Of a stretch of 64,000 nucleotides of DNA, positions 52,903-63,484 are shown piece by piece; position 1 is the stretch's first letter, and each line of letters starts with the position of its first letter. A model generated the notes under the pieces. That model searched no databases. It was not told the origin of the DNA and was given only the letters and a program-made list of their open reading frames with translations. This stretch comes from Prochlorococcus sp. AG-355-A09 (GTDB lineage: Bacteria > Cyanobacteriota > Cyanobacteriia > PCC-6307 > Cyanobiaceae), in assembly GCA_003280995.1 (NCBI GenBank), contig QCDG01000006.1:1-64000 (forward strand), in the 5' to 3' direction. The position numbers and the translations under genes were made by a program.

Positions 52903-53968
52903 TAGTATATCTTTTAGTTTTTCAGATTACGTAAAAAATAAGCCATTTCGAGAAGTCTTACCTTGGATAGGTGGCGACTTACAAACTTTGAGAGATACTT
53001 TTGTTATTGATTTTGGTAAATCAAAAAAAAATAAAAAAATATTCTTCCCTATTAATAAAATTCTTTCTAAAAAATTCGAATGTGATTATCTTCTAGGGTT
53101 TTTAGAATTACCTGAAAACTTAGACTTACTTAGGGGTTTTGTAATCGTTACACATGGTTTAGGGGGCTCAACTAAAAGGTTTGGTTTAAGAAGAATCTCT
53201 AGGAAATTAGCAAATAATGGTTTTGGAGTTCTCAAATTAAATCTAAGAGGATCTGGATCTGCGAGATATTTAGCTAAAGGAAATTATTGTGCTAGATGCT
53301 CCAGTGATGTTATTTCAGCAATTAATTATTTTAAAAAATTCATTAATTTAGAGTTTAAAGATCTCACAAAGATTAATAATCTTCCAATTTACGGAGTTGG
53401 ATTATCTTTAGGCGGAACAATTCTTTTAAATGCCTCCCTAGATTACGATGAAAGCAAAGGAGAAAAACTTTTAGATGGCCTTGCCTGCGTAAGTACCCCT
53501 TTAGATTTATCTTCATGCAGTCTATGTATTGAAAAACCTAGAAATTCTATCTATCAAAAATGGTTACTTCACCGCTTAAAAAATCAGTTATGGGAGGGAT
53601 TTAATGATGAAGGCAAAATTCTTAATAATGAGAAATTAAGAAAAAAAATCAGAACTTTAAAAAGTATAAGGGAATTTGATCAGAAATTTACAGCTCCAAG
53701 TTGGGGATTTAATTCTTTAGAAGATTATTATGTTAAAGCTTCTCCAATATTTAGAATCCAAAACTCAATAAAAAAATTACCTCAAATGCTTTTTATTCAT
53801 GCCAAGGATGATCCTTGGGTTCCATATAAGGATACTTTGAATTTAAGAAAAGAATCTATTGATAAATTTACTATTATTATTACTGAAAAAGGCGGTCATA
53901 ATGGCTTTCACTCGATTAATGGCTGCTGGTCAGACGAAGTCGTAAAGGACTGGTTTATGAGTATCTAG
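52883..53968 (+). CDS. YheT-family alpha/beta hydrolase
   Basis: Alpha/beta hydrolase of 361 aa like YheT/ABHD1-3. FREVLPWIGGDLQTLRDTF is the typical start, then VIVTHGLGGSTKRFGLRRIS, NGFGVLKLNLRGSGSARYLA, the elbow GVGLSLGGTILLNASL, the acid in FIHAKDDPWVPY and histidine in TEKGGHNGFHSING. A lipase or esterase role is inferred. It overlaps pntB by 20 bp and converges with the ferredoxin gene, overlapping its end by 14 bp. Confidence 0.9.
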   Translation: MELGRSNSISFSFSDYVKNKPFREVLPWIGGDLQTLRDTFVIDFGKSKKNKKIFFPINKILSKKFECDYLLGFLELPENLDLLRGFVIVTHGLGGSTKRFGLRRISRKLANNGFGVLKLNLRGSGSARYLAKGNYCARCSSDVISAINYFKKFINLEFKDLTKINNLPIYGVGLSLGGTILLNASLDYDESKGEKLLDGLACVSTPLDLSSCSLCIEKPRNSIYQKWLLHRLKNQLWEGFNDEGKILNNEKLRKKIRTLKSIREFDQKFTAPSWGFNSLEDYYVKASPIFRIQNSIKKLPQMLFIHAKDDPWVPYKDTLNLRKESIDKFTIIITEKGGHNGFHSINGCWSDEVVKDWFMSI

Positions 53969-54305
53969 GACTATTTAAAAATGGTGTTTTTTTAAAAATC
54001 CATTTTTCTATTGGCTTACCGTTAATAATATGTGAGGTAAAAATTTCAGAAATTTTTTCTGGAGAAACTTTCTCATACCAAATACCATCAGGCCAAACAA
54101 GAAGAATTGGGCCGTTCTTACATACCCTTAAACAGTCAGCTTTTGATCTTAATATATGAACGTTTTTTGTAGAGGGATCATTCTCAAATTTTTTTAAAGT
54201 CTTTTTAAGACATTCCCATGTTTTTTGTCCTTCATTGCCTTTAAAGCATTTCTGTTTTGTAGGTGTTGCGCAAAGTAGAAGGTGTTTATTTACCCATGTT
54301 GTCAT
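53955..54305 (-). CDS. thioredoxin-like [2Fe-2S] ferredoxin
   Basis: A 116-aa protein of the (2Fe-2S) thioredoxin-like ferredoxin family. The four cluster cysteines appear in CATPTKQKCFKGN (two) and LRSKADCLRVCKNGPILLVW (two), with GIWYEKVSPEKISEIF afterwards, as in the cobalt-reductase/NuoE-like class. It probably carries electrons to a soluble reductase. Its end overlaps the hydrolase's end by 14 bp on the opposite strand. Confidence 0.88.
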   Translation of the reverse strand: MTTWVNKHLLLCATPTKQKCFKGNEGQKTWECLKKTLKKFENDPSTKNVHILRSKADCLRVCKNGPILLVWPDGIWYEKVSPEKISEIFTSHIINGKPIEKWIFKKTPFLNSPRYS

Positions 54306-54439
54306 CTTTAAATCCCTTTTCCTTACTGCTTTTAGATGATTCTAGGCAATGTTACAAGCTACTGTAAGAAACTTCTTTAACAAAGGGTAAAGAAACTAAT
54401 ATAGATATTAATGATTGACATTCAATCTAAATTAAGGGG

Positions 54440-55225
54440 CTAATGAGAAATAATTTCTATCACTTTTTCTAAAGGAAATAATGAAACATTTTCAATTGAT
54501 TTAGGATTTGATACATCAAATGGATTATCGATATCTCTAATAATTTTTAATAGCAATAATATAAAAAATGAAATTATAAACAAATAAAATAATGAGTTAA
54601 AAAGATCATTTGATTTAACGAAAACTAATCCAATAAGTAGTGTATATGATACAAAATTCGCCATCCATGCCACAAAAGGTGCAAAATCTGTCTCTCTAAC
54701 AACTCTTACTCTATTAACATCTTGAAGTATTCCATTCATTAATCCCATCAAACGTCCTCTTAGACTAGATACATCCCCCTTATAATTTTTAGAGGCTTGA
54801 ACAACGTCATTGTGAGCTGAATTATAAGTTTCTATCAATTTATCAGTTGAAGAAAATCCTTTTAACCAATTTAATAAATACTTAGATAAAGATAATATTG
54901 AAATTTGAGTTCTCTCTAAGTTTGCTTCAGGGTTATATGATTTAATCGCATTAATTTCTAAGTAAAGGGAATGAATTTTAGTTGCAAGATTTGGTGGGAT
55001 CTTTTCTGCCTCCTTAAAATCTGTTAGTACACCTGTTAATAAAAAACTTAAAAGAAAAATATTTGATCCAACTAGTATAGAAAATAAATCGTTCATCTCA
55101 ATAAATTCTAAACTAAATAAATTTATAAGAATTTTGAATAATAATAATATAATAATAAAAAATTGAATATCTTTAATTTTTTTAATTATTAAATTTCTTC
55201 TGAAAATTAGATTTAATATCTTCAA
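54440..55225 (-). CDS. uncharacterised membrane protein (DUF4239-like)
   Basis: A 261-aa protein with two hydrophobic segments near the N-terminus (IIILLLFKILINLFSLEFIE and SNIFLLSFLLTGVLTDF) and two near 190-230 (FVSYTLLIGLVFVKSNDLFN, FYLFIISFFILLLLKIIRD). The pattern, with a central helical region NLATKIHSLYLEINAIKSYN, resembles bestrophin-like/DUF4239 proteins. Function unknown. The sequence is very AT-rich and low-complexity in the first 60 residues, but the length supports a gene. Confidence 0.65.
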   Translation of the reverse strand: MKILNLIFRRNLIIKKIKDIQFFIIILLLFKILINLFSLEFIEMNDLFSILVGSNIFLLSFLLTGVLTDFKEAEKIPPNLATKIHSLYLEINAIKSYNPEANLERTQISILSLSKYLLNWLKGFSSTDKLIETYNSAHNDVVQASKNYKGDVSSLRGRLMGLMNGILQDVNRVRVVRETDFAPFVAWMANFVSYTLLIGLVFVKSNDLFNSLFYLFIISFFILLLLKIIRDIDNPFDVSNPKSIENVSLFPLEKVIEIISH

Positions 55226-55311
55226 ATACCAAGAATATTTAATTTAAAATTACCAATTAAAGTTTAAGAATAATTTAAATTTTAAAATTTATTCATACCA
55301 TAGCTAGAAAA

Positions 55312-55368
55312 ATGAAACGCTTACTACTCCCACTACTAGCTACTCTCTCTCTTTATCTAATGCTTTAA
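55312..55368 (+). pseudogene. signal-peptide remnant of an exported protein
   Basis: An ATG frame MKRLLLPLLATLSLYLML stops at once. The stretch is a typical picocyanobacterial signal peptide, and moving one base in the following sequence gives SNALNLLK before another stop, so the rest of the gene is gone. Very probably a decayed small-protein gene. It lies in a 228-bp gap between the membrane protein and dxr. Confidence 0.45.
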
Positions 55369-55453
55369 ACTTATTGAAATAACTGGGTTCTTAGCGATTT
55401 CTTGAAAGGGTGTAAATGGGTTTAGAGTCTTAGATGCTTTTTAATATTCACTT

Positions 55454-56683
55454 TTATCCAATACTTACGTATTTTTTCCCTTTTTTAATTTCTTGCTTAA
55501 CAAAAAGTCTGGACCAATTGTCTACTTCAAGAATATCTTCTAATTCTGGACTCAAATTCAAATTCTCCATATGTGATTCACAAGCTTTACTTATAAATGT
55601 TGGAATTTCTTGAAAAGAAATTTTTTCTTTTAGGAATTGTTCAACAGCCATTTCATTAGCAGCATTTAAGACTGCAGGCATAGTTCCAGAAGATTTTCCT
55701 GCGGCATAGGCAAGTCCCATACATGGATATTTAAACTCGTCTGGCTCTTTAAAAGTTAATTTTCCAATTTCACTTAGGTTTAATCTTTTCCAATTTGTTT
55801 TAAATCTTTCAGGCCAACTCATCGCATATAAAATAGGTAGCTTCATATCTGGCCAACCTAATTGAGCTAATACTGAAGAATCCTCCATCTCAATCATTGA
55901 ATGAATAATACTTTGAGGGTGGATAACTATTTCGATATTTTCGTAAGAGGTCCCAAATAAATAATGAGCTTCTATAACTTCTAATCCTTTATTCATAAGA
56001 GTTGCAGAATCTACAGTTATTTTTTTTCCCATATCCCAATTAGGATGTGAAGTCGCATCTTCCACTGTGACATGCTTTAAATCCTCAACGGCCCAATCTC
56101 TGAAAGCACCACCAGAAGCTGTTAAGTGTATGGCTTTTAAACCTTTAGGGAGCTCTCCGGTTGAAAAATCTGCATTTTCATAATTAGGTAATCCTTGTAA
56201 ACATTGAAAGATAGCAGAGTGTTCTGAATCTGCAGGTAAAAGCCTACTATTATTTTTCTTTAATGCAGGAATAACAATTGGCCCTGCCGCAATTAAAGTT
56301 TCTTTGTTAGCAAGTGCAATATTTTTCCCCGCATTAATTGCTGACATTGTTGGAATTAAGCCTGCACAGCCTACTATCCCTGTTACCACAGTATCTGCTT
56401 TATCCCATGCTGCAACTGCGTTAATCCCCTGCTTTCCACCTAAAATCAAGGGAGAATCATCCAAATCTAAGTTATTAATATTATCTTTTAAATCTTCTAC
56501 AAGGCTTTCATCCTCAATTGCAACTACCTCTGGTTTATGTGTTTTAACTTGTTCAGTTAATAAATTAATGTTTCTTCCTGCAGAAAGAGCTACGGCTTTA
56601 AACTTATCAGGCTGCTCACTAGCTATTTCGAGAGTTTGAGTCCCTATTGAACCAGTAGAACCGAGCACAGTAATGTATTTCAA
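55454..56683 (-). CDS. dxr: 1-deoxy-D-xylulose 5-phosphate reductoisomerase
   Basis: Second step of the MEP pathway: converts DXP to MEP with [25 protein letters not shown] holds the NADPH-binding motif; [34 protein letters not shown] (metal-binding D and E), [31 protein letters not shown] and [10 protein letters not shown] follow. 409 aa is normal. Together with polA, cysS and the adaptor gene it forms a minus-strand run. Confidence 0.98.
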   Translation of the reverse strand: MKYITVLGSTGSIGTQTLEIASEQPDKFKAVALSAGRNINLLTEQVKTHKPEVVAIEDESLVEDLKDNINNLDLDDSPLILGGKQGINAVAAWDKADTVVTGIVGCAGLIPTMSAINAGKNIALANKETLIAAGPIVIPALKKNNSRLLPADSEHSAIFQCLQGLPNYENADFSTGELPKGLKAIHLTASGGAFRDWAVEDLKHVTVEDATSHPNWDMGKKITVDSATLMNKGLEVIEAHYLFGTSYENIEIVIHPQSIIHSMIEMEDSSVLAQLGWPDMKLPILYAMSWPERFKTNWKRLNLSEIGKLTFKEPDEFKYPCMGLAYAAGKSSGTMPAVLNAANEMAVEQFLKEKISFQEIPTFISKACESHMENLNLSPELEDILEVDNWSRLFVKQEIKKGKKYVSIG

Positions 56684-56765
56684 TTTTCTCTGATATTTCT
56701 AATATCTTCCCATTTAAAGGTGTATTTAAAAAACAAAAATTTCAAATTGGTTTTTTTCTTAAAAT

Positions 56766-58235
56766 TTAGAACCTTATCCATGTTGTTATTTCCTTTGATT
56801 GATCAATAAGTTCAATACCTTTTTCTTTTAACAAATTTCTTATTTCATCGGCTTTCGCATAATTCTTTTCCATTTTTGCTTTCAATCTTTCATTAACAAG
56901 AGATGAAATTTCCTCTTCTGTTATTTTACTTTCTTTTACTAAAACTTCTTTTTTAAGACCAAGTACCTCAGTCAACTTTGCAAGAGTTTTAAAATTCTCA
57001 AGTAGAAAGAATTTTTCATTTTGGTCTATTTTAAAACCTTCAACCCTTTGAAATTGGTTTAAAAAGTTTTTTAATGGTTTCGCTAAATCGTAAATAATTG
57101 CAATAGCACCTGCTGTATTGAGGTCATTTCCCAGGGCCTCAGAAAATTTAAGCTTTTTTTGAGATAATTCAAAACTTATTTTCTCTTTATATTCTTCTTC
57201 GATAGATTCATCTTTATCCATAGATCTAAAAACACCTTTTGTAAGTTCCATAAAAGAAAGGGCTACATTAATATTTTTCCAAGCTTCTGAAGCACTTCTT
57301 AAAGCATCTTCAGTAAAATCAAGTGGTTTTCTATAATTCACAGTCATAACAAAATATCGCAAAGTCATAGGGCTTACACCTGACTTAATTAACTCTCTGA
57401 TAGTTTTAAAATTTTTAAGGGATTTACTCATTTTTTGTCCATTTACATTGACCATCCCATTGTGTAACCAATAGTTCGCAAGCTTTTTGCCATTAGCTGC
57501 TTCTGATTGGGCGATTTCATTCTCATGATGAGGAAAAATCAAATCAGAACCACCTAAATGGATATCGATAGTATCTCCTAATTCATCTTTAACCATCGCC
57601 GAACATTCAATATGCCATCCTGGCCTACCTTTACCCCATGGCGAATCAAAAAATGGTTCATCATCTTTGGCTTTTTTCCATAGCGCAAAATCTTGCGGAT
57701 TAAGTTTTTTACTATTTTCCTCATTTACCATTCTTCCTTGCTGATTGATATTTTGTTCTTGTAAATTTTGATTACTTAGCTTTCCATAATTTTTATTTTT
57801 GAAAACAGAATAATAAACGTCTCCATCCCTAGAGTATGCATAACCTTTGTCCTCAAGGATTGTTATGAAGGAGCAGATATTGCATATATGATTCGTTGCT
57901 CTTGGCATGCTATCCGGACGCATTATCCCTAAAGAATCCATATCTTTATGAAATTCAATGATATTCTTTTCAGATACTTCCTTCATTGAACTGCGTTCTT
58001 CTTTCGCTCTTTTTAAGATCTTGTCATCAATATCTGTAAAATTTTGAACATACTTCACTTTGAAATCACTGTAAATTAAAAATCTTCTCAATACATCCCA
58101 AGCGATATAACTTCTGGCATGACCGAGATGACATAAATCATAAACAGTTACCCCACAACAATAAATTTTTACTACATCATCAATAGGCTTAAAAACCTCA
58201 ACTTTTTTGCTTAAAGTATTAAAAAGTTTGATCAT
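56766..58235 (-). CDS. cysS: cysteinyl-tRNA synthetase
   Basis: Class I enzyme of 489 aa. The HIGH motif is HLGH in CHLGHARSYIAWDVLRRF, the KMSKS motif is GQKMSKSLKNFKTIREL and zinc ligands are suggested by IYCCGVTVYDLCH and WHIECSAM with HHENE. The C-terminal helix bundle and the ending ITTWIRF fit. It lies 25 bp after polA. Confidence 0.98.
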   Translation of the reverse strand: MIKLFNTLSKKVEVFKPIDDVVKIYCCGVTVYDLCHLGHARSYIAWDVLRRFLIYSDFKVKYVQNFTDIDDKILKRAKEERSSMKEVSEKNIIEFHKDMDSLGIMRPDSMPRATNHICNICSFITILEDKGYAYSRDGDVYYSVFKNKNYGKLSNQNLQEQNINQQGRMVNEENSKKLNPQDFALWKKAKDDEPFFDSPWGKGRPGWHIECSAMVKDELGDTIDIHLGGSDLIFPHHENEIAQSEAANGKKLANYWLHNGMVNVNGQKMSKSLKNFKTIRELIKSGVSPMTLRYFVMTVNYRKPLDFTEDALRSASEAWKNINVALSFMELTKGVFRSMDKDESIEEEYKEKISFELSQKKLKFSEALGNDLNTAGAIAIIYDLAKPLKNFLNQFQRVEGFKIDQNEKFFLLENFKTLAKLTEVLGLKKEVLVKESKITEEEISSLVNERLKAKMEKNYAKADEIRNLLKEKGIELIDQSKEITTWIRF

Positions 58236-58259
58236 CTTAAAATAAATATTTCATAAGGT

Positions 58260-61190
58260 TTATTTTGTCTCCATCCAATTGTCTCCAATTCCAATATCAA
58301 CTAAAAGAGGCACATTTAATTTTACACAATCTTCCATAGTCTTCTTTACTAATTTCGTAGTAATTTCCAAAGAATCTGGTTTAACTTCAAACAATAATTC
58401 ATCATGTACTTGTAAAAGCATTTTTGCTGGAACATTCATTTCTATGAATTTTTTATTTAGTTGAACCATTGCAATTTTAATAATATCTGCACTTGAACCC
58501 TGAATTGGTGCATTGGCTGCAGCTCTTAGTGACTGTGCTTCCATGCCAGCTCTTCTTGCGGATTGCAAGTCAATTTCGTAAGGATCTTTTCCTATTAGTC
58601 TTCCAAGTCCATTTTTATCAAACTTAAATTCTCTCTTTCTACCAAAAATTGTTTTTACATAACCTTTTGACAAGGCAAGCCTTTCTTGAAGTTCAAGAAA
58701 TTTGAAAATTTTTGAATATCTTTCTTTGTATTTTATTAGGAATTCTTTTGCTTCTGGAGTACTTACTCCTGTAGAACGTGCAAACTTTTTAATTCCCATA
58801 CCATAGATAACTCCGAAATTTATTGTTTTCCCAACTCTCCTCTCATCAGTAGAAATTTCTTCTTTCTCAAAAATTAATCTTGCGGTCAAAGAATGAATGT
58901 CATCATTTTTATGAAATGCATTTATTAGTATTTCTTCATCCGCTAAGTGAGCGAGTATTCTTAATTCGATCTGAGAATAATCAGCTGATAAAAGTTTCCA
59001 ATTTTTTTCAGGCAAGAATGCTTTTCTGATTCTCCTACTAAATTCAGTCCTAACAGGGATATTTTGAAGATTAGGATTGCTACTACTTAGTCTCCCAGTA
59101 GCTGTAGCAGCTTGATTAAAGTTTGTATGAACTCTTCCTGTCTTTTCGTTAATAAGATTTGGAAGAGCATCAATATAGGTGCTAAGTAATTTGCTAAGAG
59201 TTCTATGTTTTATTAAATGTTGGATTATTTCATGTTCGTCGACTAATCTTTCCAGAACTACTGCATCTGTGCTCCATCCTGTTTTTGTTTTTCGTGATTT
59301 TTTCTTATCCAAATTTAATTTTTCAAACAAGATCTCACCAAGTTGTTTTGGTGAAGATAGATTGAAACTTTCCTCTGCTAACTCATAAACTTTACTTTCA
59401 ATATCTTCTAAGGTACTTTTTAATTCTTTTGAGAGTTTATCCAAATAAGGGATGTCGATGGTTATGCCATTCATCTCCATTTGGGACAATACCGGCTCTA
59501 AAGGTAGCTCGATTTCTTCGAACAATTTGATTAATTCATCTTTTTCCTTTGAAAAACTTTCTTTAAAAATTTTGACAATCTTAAAAGTTAGAAAAACATC
59601 ATAACCGCAGTAAATACTTGCTTCATCAATATCAACAAATGAAAAGTCTTTATTTTTTCCAACTGTCTCCTTAAATGAAGGAGGCTTAAATCCAAATAAT
59701 CTAAAACTTATTTCACTTAACCCATGTTTCTCCTGATTATTAAGAAGGTAGTCTGCTAACAAGGTGTCAAAGGTTACGCCTTTAAGATCAAGTCCATGAT
59801 TAAAAAATATTTGCCTATCAAATTTAGAATTTTGGAGTGCCTTTTCTTTTTTTGGATCTTCTATCCAATTTCTTAGCTTTGAGAAAACATCTTCTATTGA
59901 TAATTGATTGGAGATCTCCTTTTTTGTTTGATGACCAAGAGGTATATAAAATAAATCATCATTTTCCTCTCCAAGACATAACCCTATCCCAACAAGTTCC
60001 GCATCGATTGGATTCAAACTATTGGTCTCTGTATCTAAAGAAACTATTTGATTAGTCTTGTCTAATCTTTGAATTAATTTATCAAGTAATTCGGAATCAT
60101 TTACAACAGTTACGTTGATTTTAGGGATTTTATTTTCACTATTTTCTAATTCATTATTACTTGAGGCTTTTGGTGCCTTCTCCTCCTCTTTAGCTACATT
60201 ATTTTTGTCAAAACCACCTTTGCTGAAAGTTGAATTGAAAATATCAATTTGTCTAAGTAGTGTTGATAGTTCTAATTTTTTCAGTGACTCTGAAAGTAGT
60301 TCTTGATTTATATTTTTTAATTCATAACCGTTACTTAAAATTAAAGGGACCTCAGTATTTATTTTTGCTAAATCCCTGGAAAGAAAAGCATTATGTTTAT
60401 CGTTTCTTAGCTTTTCTATAACTGAACCTTTGATGAATCCTTTATATTTCTTGTCGTTGTTCTGCTGAATCTTTTCCAAAGCCTGATAGATTCCATCAAG
60501 CGTGTCGTTCTCTTTTAGTAGATTAATTGCAGTTTTTGGACCTACCCCTTTTATACCTGGAATATTATCAGAACTATCACCAGTTAGGGCTTTAAGATCA
60601 ACTACTCTTTCTGGCGCAACACCTAATTTTTCTTTTACTCCATTTTCATTCATAAGAGTTGGATTTCCACTTTTCGCATATGGACCACCACCCATATAAA
60701 GTACATAAATATCTTTTTGATCATCTACTAATTGAAATAAGTCCCTATCTCCAGAAAGAATATTCACGCACCATCCTTTAGAAGAAGCATCATTTGCAAT
60801 TGTGCCTAGGAGATCATCTGCTTCGTATCCTGGAGATTTAAAAATTGGTAAATTAAGGCTTTCTTCTAAGATGATTTCTAGTTGTTCAATATCCTGAAAA
60901 AAAACATCTGGTGCTACATCTCTATTGGCCTTATAATTTGGATCTAATTCATGTCTGAAAGTAGGTTTTTCGGTATCAAACGTAATACAAACACCCTCAG
61001 GACTAATATTTTTACAATTATCCAGAAGGCTTTTTAGAAATCCATAAGTGACACTTGTTGGAAATCCCTCTTTGGTAGTTAAACCTCCATCAATCCCTTT
61101 GCTAAATGCATAGAAGCTTCTAAAAGCAAGTGAGTGGCCATCGACTAAAAGTAAAATTGGTTTTTTAGAGTTTTCAGATTTTAAACTCAT
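58260..61190 (-). CDS. polA: DNA polymerase I
   Basis: A 976-aa protein with three domains: 5'-3' exonuclease (LLVDGHSLAFRSFYAFSKGI, GDRDLFQLVDD, ALTGDSSDNIPGIKGVGPKT), 3'-5' proofreading exonuclease with intact acidic residues (VSLDTETNSLNPIDAELVGI, FDTLLADYLL) and the polymerase with motif A SADYSQIELRILAHLADEEI, O-helix RRVGKTINFGVIYGMGIKKF and motif C MLLQVHDELLFEVKP. The proofreading motif appears complete. Function: Okazaki fragment maturation and repair. Its start overlaps the stop of the adaptor gene by four bases. Confidence 0.98.
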   Translation of the reverse strand: MSLKSENSKKPILLLVDGHSLAFRSFYAFSKGIDGGLTTKEGFPTSVTYGFLKSLLDNCKNISPEGVCITFDTEKPTFRHELDPNYKANRDVAPDVFFQDIEQLEIILEESLNLPIFKSPGYEADDLLGTIANDASSKGWCVNILSGDRDLFQLVDDQKDIYVLYMGGGPYAKSGNPTLMNENGVKEKLGVAPERVVDLKALTGDSSDNIPGIKGVGPKTAINLLKENDTLDGIYQALEKIQQNNDKKYKGFIKGSVIEKLRNDKHNAFLSRDLAKINTEVPLILSNGYELKNINQELLSESLKKLELSTLLRQIDIFNSTFSKGGFDKNNVAKEEEKAPKASSNNELENSENKIPKINVTVVNDSELLDKLIQRLDKTNQIVSLDTETNSLNPIDAELVGIGLCLGEENDDLFYIPLGHQTKKEISNQLSIEDVFSKLRNWIEDPKKEKALQNSKFDRQIFFNHGLDLKGVTFDTLLADYLLNNQEKHGLSEISFRLFGFKPPSFKETVGKNKDFSFVDIDEASIYCGYDVFLTFKIVKIFKESFSKEKDELIKLFEEIELPLEPVLSQMEMNGITIDIPYLDKLSKELKSTLEDIESKVYELAEESFNLSSPKQLGEILFEKLNLDKKKSRKTKTGWSTDAVVLERLVDEHEIIQHLIKHRTLSKLLSTYIDALPNLINEKTGRVHTNFNQAATATGRLSSSNPNLQNIPVRTEFSRRIRKAFLPEKNWKLLSADYSQIELRILAHLADEEILINAFHKNDDIHSLTARLIFEKEEISTDERRVGKTINFGVIYGMGIKKFARSTGVSTPEAKEFLIKYKERYSKIFKFLELQERLALSKGYVKTIFGRKREFKFDKNGLGRLIGKDPYEIDLQSARRAGMEAQSLRAAANAPIQGSSADIIKIAMVQLNKKFIEMNVPAKMLLQVHDELLFEVKPDSLEITTKLVKKTMEDCVKLNVPLLVDIGIGDNWMETK

Positions 61191-62248
61191 TTTCTCTTCT
61201 TAGCCCAAGGTGGAATATCAATAAAGATTTGCTCTCCAGGTTCTAATCCATCAATTACTGAAGTTTTATTTCCACTACTAATACCAATTTCGATTTTTTC
61301 AAATTTGGGAGAATTGTTTTTATCAACTTTCAAAATTCCTTTTTCACCTTTTTCAGTGACAATAGAAACTGTTGGTACTAAGATTTTTTCTTCATTACCT
61401 TCGACTCTAAATTCAAGATCTGCAGTCATTCCAATTTTAATTTCTTCAGAAATATCTTTAAAATTTAAAGTTACTTCGAATGAGGTTACATTATTATCTT
61501 TTACAGCTCTTGTAGCTATTTTTTTAACTATGGCACTATATTTTTTTGAGGGATAAGCCTCAATTCTTACTGAGGCTTCTTGACCTATTTTTATTCTGCC
61601 AATGTCACTCTCAGGAACTTTAGCAACAATTTCTAGGCCCTCTGATAGTTCAAAAATAAAGTTTTTGGTTTTAGGGTCTGAACTTAAGTTTGTACTTGGT
61701 GTGACATAAGATCCTATCTCAGCATATTTTGCAGTTATCTTTCCTCCATAAGGAGCTTTAATTAGATAGAAACTTTTTTCAGCTTTTGCATCATTAAGTT
61801 TTGCGCTACTAATGTTGTAGTTATTTTTATAACTTTCATAGTCTTCTTTACTTACTGCGCCTTCTTGATATAAATATTCCCTTCTTAAAAATTCAGATTT
61901 TTGTTTTTCTACATTTAATTCAAGTTCTTCAATTTTATAGATAAAATCTTCATCATCAAGAGAAGCTAAAACCTGATCTTTTTTTACAAGATCGCCCTCA
62001 TCTACTTTGATTTCTTTTATTACGCCTTGCTTCCGAGGCCCAATATTGCTTGTCCTTATTGCTTTTACTTCACCACTTGTATTAATTGAATCTGAGAGGA
62101 TTCCTTTTTCAACTTGAACTACAAAATCAGAAATATCTTTTGACTTATTTTTCTTGAAGGAATTGGTTATAAAAACGAAAAATATAGCTAGAGAAAGCAA
62201 TATAATTCCACTTCTTAGATTTATATTTTTTTTTATTAAATCAAACAT
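61187..62248 (-). CDS. HlyD/RND-type periplasmic adaptor protein
   Basis: A membrane-fusion protein of 353 aa. An N-terminal helix (GIILLSLAIFFVFITNSFKK) anchors it; the biotinyl-lipoyl hybrid domain holds RKQGVIKEIKVDEGDLVKKD, then a short coiled coil (LELNVEKQKSEFLRREYLYQ), and the beta-barrel with IRIEAYPSKKYSAIVKKIAT and IKIGMTADLEFRVEGNE. No ABC or RND pump lies next to it, so it works with components elsewhere. It overlaps polA by four bases, an odd functional pairing but one that suggests one transcript. Confidence 0.88.
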   Translation of the reverse strand: MFDLIKKNINLRSGIILLSLAIFFVFITNSFKKNKSKDISDFVVQVEKGILSDSINTSGEVKAIRTSNIGPRKQGVIKEIKVDEGDLVKKDQVLASLDDEDFIYKIEELELNVEKQKSEFLRREYLYQEGAVSKEDYESYKNNYNISSAKLNDAKAEKSFYLIKAPYGGKITAKYAEIGSYVTPSTNLSSDPKTKNFIFELSEGLEIVAKVPESDIGRIKIGQEASVRIEAYPSKKYSAIVKKIATRAVKDNNVTSFEVTLNFKDISEEIKIGMTADLEFRVEGNEEKILVPTVSIVTEKGEKGILKVDKNNSPKFEKIEIGISSGNKTSVIDGLEPGEQIFIDIPPWAKKRK

Positions 62249-62392
62249 TTCTTTTTAAAAGCAGAATTAGAGAATATTTAGGAACTAAATAAATAATCAA
62301 GACGATTATAATTAACTTATCCAAGATTGGTTAAGTAAATACTATATTACTAGAAGATGTTTTCTTGATAATTTTTCCATAAGTTTTTTCAA

Positions 62393-63484
62393 ATGTTAAA
62401 AGCAGGTATTATTGGATTACCAAATGTTGGAAAATCAACTCTATTTAATGCACTTGTAGAAAATGCTAAGGCCCAAGCGGCTAATTTTCCCTTTTGTACT
62501 ATAGAACCTAATAAAGGCATAGTTTCAGTCCCAGATCAAAGGTTGCAAGAGTTAGGTAATTTAAGTTCTAGCCAAAATATTATCCCAACAAAAATTGAAT
62601 TTGTAGATATCGCAGGACTAGTAAAAGGAGCTAGTAAAGGCGAAGGTTTGGGAAATAAATTTTTATCAAATATTAGGGAGGTTGATGCAATAGTTCATGT
62701 TGTAAGGTGCTTTGAAGATAGTGATGTAATTCATGTTTCTGGAAAGGTAGATCCCCTGGATGACATTGAGATAATTAATCTGGAATTGAATTTAGCTGAT
62801 TTATCTCAACTCCAAAAAAGAAGAGAAAGAATTAAAAAACAGGTTAGAACTAGTAAAGAGGCAGCTAAAGAAGATACCTTACTTGAAAAAATTGAAGAAG
62901 AGCTAGAGAAAGGCCTTTCAGTTAGATCAATATCTTTGAATGAAGAAGAAAATTTAATAATTAAGCAATTAGGCTTTCTTACTGCTAAACCAATTATTTA
63001 CGCAACTAATTTGAATGAAAATGACTTAGCTGAAGGTAATGATTTTTCATCAACAGTTCAGAGTTTTGCAAGCAATGAAAATACAGAATGTATAAAAATA
63101 TCAGCGCAAGTCGAATCTGAATTAATAGAGTTAGAACCAGAAGATAAAAAAGACTACCTTATTGGCTTAGGAGTAGAAGAAGGGGGATTAAGTTCATTAA
63201 TTAGATCAACATATAAATTATTGGGATTAAAAACTTATTTCACTACCGGAGAAAAGGAGACAAAAGCTTGGACAATAAAAGATGGAATGACTGCGCCACA
63301 GGCAGCAGGAGTAATTCATACTGATTTTGAAAAAGGATTTATAAGAGCTCAGACTATTTCGTATCAAAATTTAATTGATTCAGGTTCAATTGCCAATGCA
63401 AAAACTAAAGGTCTTTTAAGAAGTGAAGGTAAGGAATATATTGTTAACGAAGGTGATGTAATGGAGTTCTTATTTAACGTTTAG
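62393..63484 (+). CDS. ychF: redox-regulated ATPase YchF (Obg family)
   Basis: P-loop NTPase of 363 aa that prefers ATP. It contains G1 GLPNVGKSTLFNALVENAKA, G3 as VDIAGLVKGASKGEGLGNKF and the typical TGS-domain C-terminus (KETKAWTIKDGMTAPQAAGV, IHTDFEKGFIRAQTISYQNL, NEGDVMEFLFNV). The G4 NKxD motif is replaced, as usual in YchF, by NLNEND. It interacts with ribosomes in stress. A small hairpin with AGTAAG/CTTACT stands after its stop. Confidence 0.97.
   Translation: MLKAGIIGLPNVGKSTLFNALVENAKAQAANFPFCTIEPNKGIVSVPDQRLQELGNLSSSQNIIPTKIEFVDIAGLVKGASKGEGLGNKFLSNIREVDAIVHVVRCFEDSDVIHVSGKVDPLDDIEIINLELNLADLSQLQKRRERIKKQVRTSKEAAKEDTLLEKIEEELEKGLSVRSISLNEEENLIIKQLGFLTAKPIIYATNLNENDLAEGNDFSSTVQSFASNENTECIKISAQVESELIELEPEDKKDYLIGLGVEEGGLSSLIRSTYKLLGLKTYFTTGEKETKAWTIKDGMTAPQAAGVIHTDFEKGFIRAQTISYQNLIDSGSIANAKTKGLLRSEGKEYIVNEGDVMEFLFNV

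Noticed and set aside
54306-54439. A small gene between the ferredoxin and the DUF4239-like protein
   Set aside because: No frame longer than about 20 codons with a start codon; nothing seen.
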